A stretch of 64,000 bases of DNA from assembly GCA_025699005.1 (NCBI GenBank), contig JAILWI010000006.1, positions 1 to 64,000 on the forward strand, in the 5' to 3' direction. The position numbers were made by a program, and so were the translations under genes. This DNA is from Chloroflexota bacterium. Lineage in GTDB: Bacteria; Chloroflexota; Limnocylindria; QHBO01. The notes beneath the pieces were generated by a model that saw nothing but the letters and a program-made list of their open reading frames with translations, was not told the origin of the DNA and did not search any database. Each line of letters starts with the position of its first letter. The first letter of the stretch is position 1. Below, piece after piece: positions 44,186-53,281 of this stretch.

Positions 44186-45784
44186 ATGGCCGTCCTCCAC
44201 AGCACCCATGACCCCGCGGCTCCGGCCGCGCACGCCAACGCCGACGCGATGCGCGGACTGGTCGACGACCTTCGCGAACGTCAGCGAGCCTTGAGCGCCC
44301 GTGGCGCCGGCGGGGACGAGCGCTCGGTCGCCCGGCATCGTGAGCGCGGAAAGCTGCCCGTCCGTGAGCGGATCGATCGGCTCCTCGACCCGGGCTCGGC
44401 GTTTCTCGAGCTGTCGGCCCTGGCGGCCACGGGCCTCTACGAGGGCGACGCCCCCGGAGCTGGCGTGGTGACCGGGATCGGGCGCGTGTCGGGCGTCGAA
44501 TGCGCGATCGTCGCGAACGACGCCACGGTCAAGGGCGGGACCTACTACCCGATGACCGTGAAGAAGCACCTGCGCGCGCAGGAGATCGCGCTGGAGAACG
44601 GCCTTCCCTGCCTGTACCTCGTCGACTCCGGAGGTGCGTTCCTGCCGCTCCAGGACGAGGTCTTCCCCGACCGCGAGCACTTCGGGCGGATCTTCTACAA
44701 CCAGGCCCAGCTCTCGGCGCGTCGCATCCCGCAGATCGCGCTCGTCATGGGCTCCTGCACCGCGGGCGGGGCGTACGTCCCGGCGATGAGCGACGAGACC
44801 GTGATCGTCAAGGGCACCGGAACGATCTTTCTCGGCGGGCCGCCGCTCGTGCAGGCCGCGACCGGGGAGGTCGTCACGGCCGAGGAGCTCGGCGGGGCCG
44901 AGGTCCACACCGTCCAGTCGGGCGTCGCGGACCACTACGCGCTCGACGACGAGCACGCCCTCGCCATCGGCCGCCAGATCGTCGCCAACCTCCACCGGCG
45001 CAAGCCGGACCCACCGTGGGAGATCGTCGCATCCGAGGAGCCCGTGGTCGCGCCCGACGAGCTGTACGGGGTCATCCCGGCCGATGCGCGCCAGTCGTAC
45101 GACGTGCGCGAGGTGATCGCCCGGATCGTGGACGGCAGCGACTTCCACGAGTTCAAGGAGCGCTACGGCGAGACGCTCGTCACCGGGTTCGCGCGCATCC
45201 ACGGCCATCCGGTCGGGATCATCGCCAACAACGGGATCCTGTTCAGCCAGTCGGCGCTGAAGGGCGCGCACTTCGTGGAGCTCGCCAGCCAGCGACGGAT
45301 CCCGCTCGTCTTCCTCCAGAACATCACCGGCTTCATGGTCGGCCGCGAGTACGAGGCCGGCGGCATCGCGCGCGACGGCGCGAAGCTCGTCACCGCGGTG
45401 AGCACGACGAACGTGCCGAAGTTCACGGTGATCATCGGCGGCAGCTTCGGGGCCGGGAACTACGGCATGGCAGGCCGGGCCTACGGGCCGCGGCAGCTGT
45501 GGATGTGGCCGAACGCGCGCATCAGCGTGATGGGCGGCCAGCAGGCGGCCCGCGTCCTGTCGACGGTGCGCGGCGGCTTCGAGACCGATGAGGAGCGCGA
45601 CGCGTTCGAGCGCCCGATCCTCGACAAGTACGAGACCGAGGGCTCGCCCTACCACTCCACGGCACGCCTCTGGGACGACGGGGTGATCGACCCGATGGGC
45701 ACGCGTCGCGTGCTCGCGCTGGGAATATCGGCCGCGCTCAACGCTCCGATCCCCGAGCCCGGGTTCAGCCTCTACCGGATGTAG
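44186..45784 (+). CDS. liuB: Methylcrotonyl-CoA carboxylase, carboxyltransferase (beta) subunit
   Basis: A 532-residue carboxyltransferase with two crotonase-like halves. Diagnostic stretches such as [65 protein letters not shown] and [14 protein letters not shown] match MCC beta rather than propionyl-CoA carboxylase. It transfers CO2 from carboxybiotin to 3-methylcrotonyl-CoA in leucine breakdown. The biotin subunit, methylglutaconyl-CoA hydratase and HMG-CoA lyase are encoded downstream (47426-51184), separated by two unrelated genes. No isovaleryl-CoA dehydrogenase is in the window. Confidence 0.88.
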   Translation: MAVLHSTHDPAAPAAHANADAMRGLVDDLRERQRALSARGAGGDERSVARHRERGKLPVRERIDRLLDPGSAFLELSALAATGLYEGDAPGAGVVTGIGRVSGVECAIVANDATVKGGTYYPMTVKKHLRAQEIALENGLPCLYLVDSGGAFLPLQDEVFPDREHFGRIFYNQAQLSARRIPQIALVMGSCTAGGAYVPAMSDETVIVKGTGTIFLGGPPLVQAATGEVVTAEELGGAEVHTVQSGVADHYALDDEHALAIGRQIVANLHRRKPDPPWEIVASEEPVVAPDELYGVIPADARQSYDVREVIARIVDGSDFHEFKERYGETLVTGFARIHGHPVGIIANNGILFSQSALKGAHFVELASQRRIPLVFLQNITGFMVGREYEAGGIARDGAKLVTAVSTTNVPKFTVIIGGSFGAGNYGMAGRAYGPRQLWMWPNARISVMGGQQAARVLSTVRGGFETDEERDAFERPILDKYETEGSPYHSTARLWDDGVIDPMGTRRVLALGISAALNAPIPEPGFSLYRM

Positions 45785-45788
45785 CCGC

Positions 45789-46577
45789 CTAGACCGGATT
45801 TCCCTGCGGGACCGGCAGCTCGGCACGCTCGACGTCGAACCGAAGGCCGAACAGCTCCACCGTGCGGGGGGCATCGATCTCGGCTGCCAGCGTGACGACC
45901 GCGGGCACCGACATCTCGCGGCGCGGCACGAACCGCACGACGTGCGGCCCGACGTCCGCGACGGCCAGGTCGGCGACCGCCCACACGTCGATCCCCAGGT
46001 GCTCGTGGAAGGCCGCCGCGCGGGAGGGCGGGTCGGCCGTCGCCAGGTCGAGACGCGCGAGCCCGACCGGTGAGCCGATCGGGTGGCGGAACGCCGCGCG
46101 CTCCGCGAGCGCATCGTGGCTCCACTCGGCGCCGACGTAGGCGTGCTGGATCAGGAACGGGATCCCGTCCGGCGCCAGCGGCGAATCGGGGACCGCGGTC
46201 CACCATTCGACCGTCTCGCCGTCGGCACGGGCGCGGCTCCCGTGGCGAACCGGCCCGAAGCTCCCCTCCGGGAGGGCGGCAACCGTGCGCTCGAGGTCGT
46301 CGACGCGCAGCGCCCAGGTCGCGAATCCCTCGCCAGCGTTCTCCGCGACGGCGAGAGCAGCGCTTCCGACCGGGCTCGTGCGCGCGGCATCCGGATCGTC
46401 GATGCCGATGAGCTCGAGGTAGCTGCCATCGGCGAGCCACGCGATGCGGTTGAACGTGCCCGCGCCGGGATGGCGTCCGCCGCCGGCGACCGTGAGCCCC
46501 AGGCTCGTCTCGAGCTCGGCGGCCGCGGCCTCCGGATCGGCGCAGACGATGACGAGGTGGTCGATGCCCCGGATCAT
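45789..46577 (-). CDS. Glyoxalase-like (VOC) domain protein
   Basis: A 262-residue protein beginning MIRGIDHLVIVCADPEAAAAELE, the usual entry of VOC/Glyoxalase_3 proteins, with a second half likely a repeated beta-alpha-beta module (ARLDLATADPPSRAAAFHEHLG). Function unknown; such proteins include epimerases, dioxygenases and binding proteins. It is inserted on the opposite strand between the liuB gene and the rest of the leucine genes, and ends 4 bp from the liuB stop. Confidence 0.8.
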   Translation of the reverse strand: MIRGIDHLVIVCADPEAAAAELETSLGLTVAGGGRHPGAGTFNRIAWLADGSYLELIGIDDPDAARTSPVGSAALAVAENAGEGFATWALRVDDLERTVAALPEGSFGPVRHGSRARADGETVEWWTAVPDSPLAPDGIPFLIQHAYVGAEWSHDALAERAAFRHPIGSPVGLARLDLATADPPSRAAAFHEHLGIDVWAVADLAVADVGPHVVRFVPRREMSVPAVVTLAAEIDAPRTVELFGLRFDVERAELPVPQGNPV

Positions 46578-46583
46578 GAGCCG

Positions 46584-46606
46584 ATGCTACCAGCATCGGC
46601 TACGCT
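46584..46606. promoter_or_regulatory. Back-to-back leaderless -10 boxes
   Basis: Minus-strand TAGCAT (46584-46589) lies 6 nt from the VOC start at 46577; plus-strand TACGCT (46601-46606) lies 10 nt from the ATG at 46617. The intervening bases form part of an inverted repeat around ccgatgctaccagcatcgg (46581-46599). Confidence 0.45.
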
Positions 46607-46616
46607 CACCGGACCG

Positions 46617-47429
46617 ATGACCCAGTCCGATCGGCCCGCTCCGGGCTCCCACGACCGAAGCACGCCGTCCGGCTCGCTCGAGACGAGCGCCGCGAACCTC
46701 TTCGAGGCGATGCTGGCCGCCCGCGATGCGGAGGAGCGTGGCGAGGACCGCCACGCGCTCGACGCGTTCTACCGCACCCTCATGAGCGGCACGTTGCTTC
46801 TCCCGGTCCCGCCCGAGCACGGCGACGAGGCGAAGCAGGCGCTGGCCGCCGCCGTCAACGACGACGCGCAGGTCGAGATCAGCGTGATGCTGGCGCAGGA
46901 GGCCGAGGGCCAGCCGGTGAGCGTGGTGTTCGGCTCGATCGGCGCGCTGGCGGCCTGGGCTCCGGCGAACACCGGCAACCTTCCGTTGCCGGCGCGCATC
47001 GCCGTCGCCAACCTCGCCGCGGCCGGGCTGCCGGCGATCATGGATCCCGCCGGCCCGGTGCCGTACCGCTTCGACGTCGAGGAGCTCGCAGCGCTCGCGG
47101 CGGGCCGCCTTCCCGGCGCCGGGGAGCCGCTGTTCGAGCCGACCGCGCGGGGATCGATCCGGCTCCGACTGCCGGGCAGTGACACCCGTCAGCTCGAGGC
47201 CGACCTCGCGCGGGCGCTGGAGTCGACGGCCGTCGACGAGGCGTTCCTCGTCGAGTCGGACGGGCCGGATGGCCGGACGCGGCTCATGCTCGGTCTCGTT
47301 GGAGATCCGGGGGCGACCGCGACGGTCGACGTGCCGGAGGAGACCGACGTCGTGTGGCTCGAGGATCCTCTGCTCGCCCAGGTGCGCGCGGTCGCGGAGC
47401 CGTTTCATCGGCGAGGTCGCGGCCGATGA
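46617..47429 (+). CDS. SseB-like domain protein
   Basis: A 270-residue protein. The region 25-150 (LFEAMLAARDAEERG, TLLLPVPPEHGDEA, VVFGSIGALAAWAP, GLPAIMDPAGPVPYRFDVEEL) has the pattern of the SseB N-terminal domain (LFVPV, then use of test values and NP-type strand), a family of unknown biochemical function. The C-terminal 110 residues look like a second alpha/beta domain. The stop overlaps the enoyl-CoA hydratase start (ATGA), so it is the first gene of the main leucine unit. Confidence 0.6.
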   Translation: MTQSDRPAPGSHDRSTPSGSLETSAANLFEAMLAARDAEERGEDRHALDAFYRTLMSGTLLLPVPPEHGDEAKQALAAAVNDDAQVEISVMLAQEAEGQPVSVVFGSIGALAAWAPANTGNLPLPARIAVANLAAAGLPAIMDPAGPVPYRFDVEELAALAAGRLPGAGEPLFEPTARGSIRLRLPGSDTRQLEADLARALESTAVDEAFLVESDGPDGRTRLMLGLVGDPGATATVDVPEETDVVWLEDPLLAQVRAVAEPFHRRGRGR

Positions 47430-48211
47430 CCGGCCTGCGAATCGAGCGCGACGCGGCGATCGCCCGCGTGACGCTGGCCCGGCCCGAGATCCGGAACTCG
47501 TTCAACGCCGAGCTCATCGGTGAGCTCCGTGCCGTCTTCGAGGGGTTCGCCGCCGAGCCGCCCGACGCGCTCCGCGCCGTCGTGCTGGCCGGCGAGGGCC
47601 GCGTCTTCTGCGCCGGAGCCGATGTCGAGTGGATGCGAGCCGCGATCGGCCTCTCGGTCGAGGACAACGAACGCGATGCGACGGCCATGCAGGCGATGTT
47701 CGACGCGATCGAGCGCTGTCCCGTGCCCGTCATCGCCCGCGTCCAGGGCGCCGCGCTCGGTGGCGGCATGGGCCTGTGCGGCGCGAGCGACGTCGTCATC
47801 GCGATGGCCGACGCCACGTTCGGGTTCACCGAGCCGAAGCTCGGCATCATCCCCGCCGTCATCTCCACGTTCGTGGTGCCGAAGATCGGCATCGGGCATG
47901 CGCGCGCGCTCTTCGTGACCGGCGAGCGCTTCGGCGCCGAGCGCGCGCGCCACATCGGGCTCGTCCACCAGGTCGTGGGTGACGAGGCGGCCCTCGACGC
48001 GGCCGTGGAGGCGACCCTCGAGGAGATTCGATCGTCCGGGCCGACGGCGGTGCGCGCGTCGAAGGCGCTGGCGCGCGAGATCGCCGAGCTCGGGACGCTC
48101 GAAGCGCGGCGACACACCCCGAGGCACATCGCCCAGCAGCGCACGTCGGCCGAGGGCCAGGAGGGCCTGCGCGCGTTCGTCGAGAAGCGTCAACCGAGAT
48201 GGCGCGAATGA
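47426..48211 (+). CDS. liuC: Methylglutaconyl-CoA hydratase (enoyl-CoA hydratase family)
   Basis: A 261-residue crotonase. Oxyanion-hole segments CAGADVEWM and GAALGGGMGL, and the catalytic acid region FGFTEPKLGIIPAVIS are present. AGADVEWM and EPKLGIIPAVIS are closest to LiuC/AUH-type hydratases that convert 3-methylglutaconyl-CoA to HMG-CoA, consistent with neighbouring carboxylase and lyase genes. A generic enoyl-CoA hydratase cannot be excluded. Confidence 0.85.
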   Translation: MTGLRIERDAAIARVTLARPEIRNSFNAELIGELRAVFEGFAAEPPDALRAVVLAGEGRVFCAGADVEWMRAAIGLSVEDNERDATAMQAMFDAIERCPVPVIARVQGAALGGGMGLCGASDVVIAMADATFGFTEPKLGIIPAVISTFVVPKIGIGHARALFVTGERFGAERARHIGLVHQVVGDEAALDAAVEATLEEIRSSGPTAVRASKALAREIAELGTLEARRHTPRHIAQQRTSAEGQEGLRAFVEKRQPRWRE

Positions 48212-48249
48212 GCCGCCCTCTCGTCGGGCCGACCGGCGCGTAGAACTGC

Positions 48250-48255
48250 GACAAT
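48250..48255 (+). promoter_or_regulatory. Leaderless -10 box directly before the HTH-carboxylase start
   Basis: GACAAT, 6 nt upstream of the ATG at 48262. It supports initiation at the HTH-containing start and implies the gene has its own promoter inside the cluster. Confidence 0.5.
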
Positions 48256-48261
48256 CGCGAC

Positions 48262-50286
48262 ATGCGCAACGATCTGTCCCCGCGAGAAGTTGCCGCCGAG
48301 CTCGGCGTGACCGTCCGAACGGTGCAACGGTGGATCGCCGACGGTCGGCTGCCCGCCAGTCGCGTCGGTTCGCGGGTTCGCGTGTCGCGTTCGTCGCTAT
48401 CCGCGGTGAGCGAGGCGCCCGCGCGCGCAACGGCCCAACGGCACATCGGCTCGCTCCTCGTCGCGAACCGTGGCGAGATCGCGCGCCGCGTGGCGCGGAC
48501 GGCACGCCACATGGGCATCCGCGTCGTGCTGCTCCGCGCGGACGACGAGCCCGACCCACCCGGAGCCGACGCGGTGGCCACCATCCCCGGGTTCCTCGAT
48601 GGCCCCGCGATCATCGCGGCGGCCCGCGAGCACGGCGCGGACGCCATCCATCCCGGCTACGGATTCCTCGCCGAGAACGCAGCCTTCGCCCGCGCCGTGA
48701 CGGCCGCGGGGCTGGCCTGGATCGGCCCGCCCGCCGACGCGATCGCTGCGATGGGCGACAAGGCGGCCGCGCGTCGCCTGGCGGGATCGCATGGCGTTCC
48801 CATCGTCCCCGGCTACGACGGCGACGAGCAGGACGACGACGCGCTCATCGCCGCGGCGAAGGAGATCGGCCTCCCGCTGCTCGTGAAGCCGTCTGCCGGC
48901 GGCGGGGGCAAGGGGATGCGCGTCGTGCACGCGAGCGACGAGCTGGCCGAAGCGCTCTCCGGGGCACGTCGTGAGGCGCGTCGCGCGTTCGGTGACGATC
49001 GGCTCGTGCTGGAGCGCTTCCTCGGCGGATCTCGGCACGTGGAGATCCAGGTCCTGTTCGACCGGCACGGCAACGGCGTCCACCTGGGCGAGCGGGACTG
49101 CAGCGCACAGCGACGCAGCCAGAAGGTCGTGGAGGAGGCGCCCGGCCCGTCGGTCACGCCCGACCTGCGGGAGCGGATGGGTCGCGCGGCACTCGGGGCC
49201 GCGGCCGCCGTGGGCTACGAGGGAGCCGGCACCGTCGAGATGCTGCTCACCGATTCCGGCGAGTTCTTCTTCCTCGAGATGAACACCCGGCTCCAGGTCG
49301 AGCACCCGGTCACCGAGGCGGTTACCGGCCGCGACCTCGTCGCCGACCAGATCCGGATCGCCGAGGGGGCGACGCTCGGGGACATCGGCCTGGGTGAGAC
49401 GCCGCCGCTCCGCGGCCACGCGATCGAGGCGCGGATCTACGCCGAGGACCCGGAGCACGGCTTCCTGCCGGCCACCGGACCACTCGTCGACGTGACGTGG
49501 CCCGAGGGCGTGCGGGTCGACGCCGGCGTCGATGCCGGTGACGAGGTGACCGATCGCTACGACCCGATGCTCGCGAAGGTGATCGCCGATGGCGCCACGC
49601 GCGCCGAGGCACTCGACCGGCTGCGCGAGGCGCTCGGCGCCACCATGATCCTCGGCGTGCGGACGAATGTCCGCTTCCTGCGCTGGCTCCTCGACCACCC
49701 CGTCATGCGCGACGGCGAGGTCCGCACCGACACGATCGCGGCACTCGACCTGCCGGGGCCGCCGGTCGCCGATGGCGTCCACTGGACCGCCGCAGCGCGG
49801 GCGTTGGCGCCCGCGACGACGGATCCGTGGATGGACGGATGGCGGCTCAACGCGGCGCCCGTCCACCGTCTGCGCCTCGGGGACGAGGAGCGCTCGATCG
49901 AGCTCGGAGCGTCGCCCGGCGACCTACCGCCGGCGCGGGCGGTGGCGGACACGGCCCATGTCGACGTCGAGGGACAGTCGCTGACGTTCACGCTGGCCCC
50001 ACCGCCCACGATCGAGTCGGCCGTCGCGCACGCTGCCGCCGAGGCGGGCGGTGGCGCGACGCTCACGGCGCCGATGCCCGGACGCGTGATCGCCGTGCGC
50101 GCGGCCGAGGGCGACACCATCAGCGCCCGCCAGCCGGTGATCGTCATCGAGGCCATGAAGATGGAGCACGCGGTCGTCTCGCCCATCGACGGGACGCTGA
50201 GCCGCCTTCTCACCGCCGAGGGGCAGCAGGTGCAGCGCGGCGACGTGCTGGCGGAGCTCGCCCCGTACGATGACGGCGATGGCTGA
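48262..50286 (+). CDS. liuD: Methylcrotonyl-CoA carboxylase biotin subunit with N-terminal excisionase-like HTH
   Basis: A 674-residue protein. Residues 5-49 (LSPREVAAELGVTVRTVQRW, then GRLPASRVGSRVRVSRSSL) are a complete MerR/excisionase-type helix-turn-helix. After a 12-residue linker comes an ordinary acyl-CoA carboxylase alpha chain: biotin carboxylase N-domain (SLLVANRGEIARR, 64-76), ATP-grasp glycine loop GGGGKGM (211-217), EMNTRLQVEHPVTE (337-350), a BT-like linker, and a biotinyl domain with the biotin lysine K633 in EAMKMEH. It carboxylates its biotin for LiuB. The HTH is not part of known alpha subunits. An internal GTG at codon 49 could give an HTH-free form. Confidence 0.9.
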   Translation: MRNDLSPREVAAELGVTVRTVQRWIADGRLPASRVGSRVRVSRSSLSAVSEAPARATAQRHIGSLLVANRGEIARRVARTARHMGIRVVLLRADDEPDPPGADAVATIPGFLDGPAIIAAAREHGADAIHPGYGFLAENAAFARAVTAAGLAWIGPPADAIAAMGDKAAARRLAGSHGVPIVPGYDGDEQDDDALIAAAKEIGLPLLVKPSAGGGGKGMRVVHASDELAEALSGARREARRAFGDDRLVLERFLGGSRHVEIQVLFDRHGNGVHLGERDCSAQRRSQKVVEEAPGPSVTPDLRERMGRAALGAAAAVGYEGAGTVEMLLTDSGEFFFLEMNTRLQVEHPVTEAVTGRDLVADQIRIAEGATLGDIGLGETPPLRGHAIEARIYAEDPEHGFLPATGPLVDVTWPEGVRVDAGVDAGDEVTDRYDPMLAKVIADGATRAEALDRLREALGATMILGVRTNVRFLRWLLDHPVMRDGEVRTDTIAALDLPGPPVADGVHWTAAARALAPATTDPWMDGWRLNAAPVHRLRLGDEERSIELGASPGDLPPARAVADTAHVDVEGQSLTFTLAPPPTIESAVAHAAAEAGGGATLTAPMPGRVIAVRAAEGDTISARQPVIVIEAMKMEHAVVSPIDGTLSRLLTAEGQQVQRGDVLAELAPYDDGDG

Positions 50287-51184
50287 TCGCGACGTCCGGG
50301 TCTACGAGGTCGGTCCGCGGGACGGGCTGCAGAACGAGGCCGCCCCGATCCCGACCGATGCGAAGCTCCGCTTCATTGACCTGCTCGCCGATGCGGGCCT
50401 GCTCGAGATCGAGGCCACGAGCTTCGTCTCGCCGCGTGCGATCCCGCAGCTCGCCGATGCCGACGACCTCATGCGCTCGCTCGACCGCCGGCCCGGGGTC
50501 CGCTATCCCGTGCTCGTCCCGAACGTTCGGGGCATGGAGCGCGCGGAGGCGGTCGAGGCCGGCGCAGTGTGCGTCTTCACCGCCGCGTCGGAGGAGTTCA
50601 CCCGCGCGAACATCAACATGTCGATCGCCGAGTCGATCGACGCGTTCCGCCCGGTCATCGCCCGCGCCCGGGGTCTCGGCTGGTGGACGCGCGGCTACGT
50701 GAGCACGGCGTTCGGGTGCCCGTACCAGGGGGAGGTCGGCGAGGCTGCCGTGGTCGCGGTCGCGCAGGAGCTGGTGAAGCTCGGCATCGACGAGCTCAGC
50801 ATCGGCGACACGATCGGCGTCGCCGGGCCGGGAGACGTGCGACGCGTGGTGCACGCGCTCGACGCGGCGGGCATCGGCGTGGATCGGCTGGCCATGCACT
50901 TCCATGACACCCGGGGCACGGCACTCGCCAACGTCGCGACGGCGCTCGAGCTCGGCGTTCGGTGCTTCGACGCCTCGACCGGGGGCACCGGCGGCTGCCC
51001 GTACGCGCCCGGAGCGGCCGGCAACCTGGCCACCGAGGACCTCGTCTACCTGCTCGAGCGCGAGGGGCTCGCGCACGGCATCGATCTCGACGCCCTGCTC
51101 GTGGCCGCCCGCCACGTGAGCGAGACGCTCGGGCGGCCCCTGGCGACGAAGGTCGGCCAGGCCGGCGGCTGGCGTTTACCATAG
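50279..51184 (+). CDS. liuE: Hydroxymethylglutaryl-CoA lyase
   Basis: About 301 residues from the ATG at 50279 (an in-frame ATG at 50270 adds three), overlapping the end of the carboxylase gene. It splits HMG-CoA into acetyl-CoA and acetoacetate, the last step of leucine breakdown. Catalytic features: GPRDGLQNE near the start (Arg and Asp), ATSFVSPRAIPQLAD, the metal-binding HFHDTRG, and the Cys loop GGTGGCPYAPGAAGN. TIM-barrel fold of the HMGL-like family. Confidence 0.92.
   Translation: MADRDVRVYEVGPRDGLQNEAAPIPTDAKLRFIDLLADAGLLEIEATSFVSPRAIPQLADADDLMRSLDRRPGVRYPVLVPNVRGMERAEAVEAGAVCVFTAASEEFTRANINMSIAESIDAFRPVIARARGLGWWTRGYVSTAFGCPYQGEVGEAAVVAVAQELVKLGIDELSIGDTIGVAGPGDVRRVVHALDAAGIGVDRLAMHFHDTRGTALANVATALELGVRCFDASTGGTGGCPYAPGAAGNLATEDLVYLLEREGLAHGIDLDALLVAARHVSETLGRPLATKVGQAGGWRLP
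51177..51182 (+). promoter_or_regulatory. Leaderless -10 box of the nucleoside hydrolase-ECF operon
   Basis: TACCAT overlapping the end of the HMG-CoA lyase gene, 9 nt before the ATG at 51192. Confidence 0.5.
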
Positions 51185-51191
51185 GCGGCCG

Positions 51192-52178
51192 ATGGACGCC
51201 GAGCCCGTAGCCCAGCAGGAGCCGCGCCCGTTGATCCTGGACGTCGACACCGGGATCGACGACATGATCGCCCTGCTCATCGCGGCCACGAGCCCCGAGA
51301 TCAACCTGCGCGGCGTGACGTGCGTTGCCGGCAACGTCGAGATCCACCACGTCGCGCGCAACACCGGCAAGATCCTCCGCATGGTCGGCCGCGGCGACGT
51401 GCCGGTGTCGATCGGCGCGGCACGACCCCTCCAGCGTCGGCTGCGCACCGCGCCCGACACACACGGCCCGACGGGCACCGGCTACGTCGAGCTGCGGGGC
51501 GAGGACCGCCAGCTTGGAACGACCGAGTACACCGCCATCCCCGCCAGCCGCTATCTCGGCGCGCACGTCAACCGACACCCCGGCGAGGTCTCGATCGTCG
51601 CGCTCGGACCACTCACGAACCTCGCAGCGGCCGTGCAGCACGGCGTCGACCTGGCGGGCGGCACGCGCGAGGTCGTGTGGATGGGCGGCACCCTCGAGGA
51701 GCGCGGCAACACGACCGAGACCGGCGAGTGGAACGCGTGCGTGGATCCGGAGGCCGTCGAGGCCTGCCTGGCCACCGGCGCCGTCCACACGATGTTTCCG
51801 CTCGACGCGACGCAGGACATCGTCTTCACGATGGAGGATCTCCGCGCCCTGCCCGACACGCACCTGGCGGGCATCGTCCGCGACGCCGTCCGCTTCTACG
51901 TCGCCTTTCACCAGAAGGCGGACGGGATCGACGGGGCATACCTGCACGACCCGGTGACGCTCATCGGCGCACTGCTGCGGCCCGATCTCGTGACCGAGAC
52001 GGTGAACGAGCAGCTGGCCTGCGACACGAGCTCGGACCCCTACCTGGCGGGGAGCCTGTACCGCGCCGAGAACGACGACCGGGCGTCGCTCTCGGTCGCC
52101 ACCGCGATCGACGCCGAGGGCATGAAGGCCGAGCTCATCGCTCGCCTCAGTCGCGCCGTCGGCGCCCCCAACAGCTGA
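51192..52178 (+). CDS. Ribonucleoside hydrolase (IUNH family)
   Basis: A 328-residue inosine/uridine-preferring nucleoside hydrolase. The calcium-binding, catalytic motif LDVDTGIDD (16-24) and the distal HDP (YLHDPVT) are intact, with EVSIVALGPLTNLA and an NACVDPEA segment in between. It splits ribonucleosides into ribose and base. It has no signal peptide, so substrates must be imported; an ECF transporter follows 32 bp later, which suggests nucleosides or a related N-glycoside as the transported ligand. Confidence 0.9.
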   Translation: MDAEPVAQQEPRPLILDVDTGIDDMIALLIAATSPEINLRGVTCVAGNVEIHHVARNTGKILRMVGRGDVPVSIGAARPLQRRLRTAPDTHGPTGTGYVELRGEDRQLGTTEYTAIPASRYLGAHVNRHPGEVSIVALGPLTNLAAAVQHGVDLAGGTREVVWMGGTLEERGNTTETGEWNACVDPEAVEACLATGAVHTMFPLDATQDIVFTMEDLRALPDTHLAGIVRDAVRFYVAFHQKADGIDGAYLHDPVTLIGALLRPDLVTETVNEQLACDTSSDPYLAGSLYRAENDDRASLSVATAIDAEGMKAELIARLSRAVGAPNS

Positions 52179-52210
52179 CCTCGACGCCCTACAACGGAGG
52201 AGGCTTTCAC

Positions 52211-53281
52211 ATGGTCATCCGCTGGCTCGCCGCCCTGGCCGCGTTCGCGGTCGTGGCGTTCCTCGGCATCGGCGTCTTCGGTGACTTCAGCGAAGCGGCA
52301 GCCGGGAACACGTGGGCGCTCATCGCCGCCGTCGGGCTGGCGGTGGGTTTCATCACCTACGCCGTCGTCGAGTATCTGCAGACGAGGGCACTGAGGTCGA
52401 TCTCGCAGCAGTTCGACACGCGAACGATCGTGCTCATGCCGCTGGCGATCGCCATCAACATCATCCTCGGGGCGGCGGTGGCCAATGCCCTGAAGATCCC
52501 GATCTACCTCGACAGCATCGGGACCATCCTCGTCGGTGCGCTCGCCGGTCCAATCCCCGGAGCACTCACGGGCTTCCTCGCCAACATCCTGTGGCAGTAC
52601 GTCGTCCCGCCGCCCTTCCAGGGCAGCGTGGCGGCGCCATTCGCGATCGTGGCCGCCGTGATCGGCCTCATGGCCGGGCTGTTCAGCCGCTACGGATGGC
52701 TCCGGCCGCGACCGGACCGACGGACCGACCAGCTCGTCGGCGGGGCCGTCGTGACCGTCGGCGTGATCGCCGTCGTCGCCTACCTCGGCTTCCTCGGCTA
52801 CCAGGAGATCATCGGCCCGGCCGGCATCGGCGTCGAGAGCGACAACATCGCCTTCGTCATCCTCGGCTGGCTGGCCCTGGCGCTCGTCGCCGGCACCATC
52901 GTCGGCCTCCTGGTGATCCTCTTCGTGCGCCGTGACCTGACCGCCGCGTATGTCGTGGTCGGGGGCCTGCTGACGGGCATCGTGGCGGCGCTGATCAGCG
53001 CCCCGATCAGCGCGAATCTCTTCGGCGGCGTGACCGGGGCCGGCACCGACTTCCTCGTCGCCGCGTTCCGGCAGGCGGGCGCCGACATCGGCGCGGCGAC
53101 GCTGGGCCAGGGGCTGATCAGCGATCCGATCGACAAGATCACGACCTTCTTCGTGGTGTATCTCATCCTGAGTGCGATGGCCCGACGGACGAAGGCCCGA
53201 TTCCCGCAGGGCGAGAAGCTGATCGACGGCGAGGACGCGGTCGCCGACGACTCGGGCGAGTGGCGGGGGGCGCCGGCCTGA
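52211..53281 (+). CDS. ECF transporter substrate-binding (S) component with extra N- and mid-region helices
   Basis: A 356-residue integral membrane protein with about eight to nine helices, larger than typical S components (about 200 residues, six helices). Two N-terminal helices precede a core starting at TRTIVLMPLAIAINIILGAAV with IYLDSIGTILVGALAGPIPGALTG, a pattern shared by S components whose ligands are small metabolites. A GGAGGAGG site precedes the ATG. Coupled with T and two A subunits and a nucleoside hydrolase; ligand proposed as nucleoside/nucleobase, by context only. Confidence 0.75.
   Translation: MVIRWLAALAAFAVVAFLGIGVFGDFSEAAAGNTWALIAAVGLAVGFITYAVVEYLQTRALRSISQQFDTRTIVLMPLAIAINIILGAAVANALKIPIYLDSIGTILVGALAGPIPGALTGFLANILWQYVVPPPFQGSVAAPFAIVAAVIGLMAGLFSRYGWLRPRPDRRTDQLVGGAVVTVGVIAVVAYLGFLGYQEIIGPAGIGVESDNIAFVILGWLALALVAGTIVGLLVILFVRRDLTAAYVVVGGLLTGIVAALISAPISANLFGGVTGAGTDFLVAAFRQAGADIGAATLGQGLISDPIDKITTFFVVYLILSAMARRTKARFPQGEKLIDGEDAVADDSGEWRGAPA

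Noticed and set aside
48250-48441. The HTH segment as a separate small excisionase gene before the carboxylase
   Set aside because: There is no stop codon between the HTH and the carboxylase domain and the frame is continuous, so a fusion is the direct reading.
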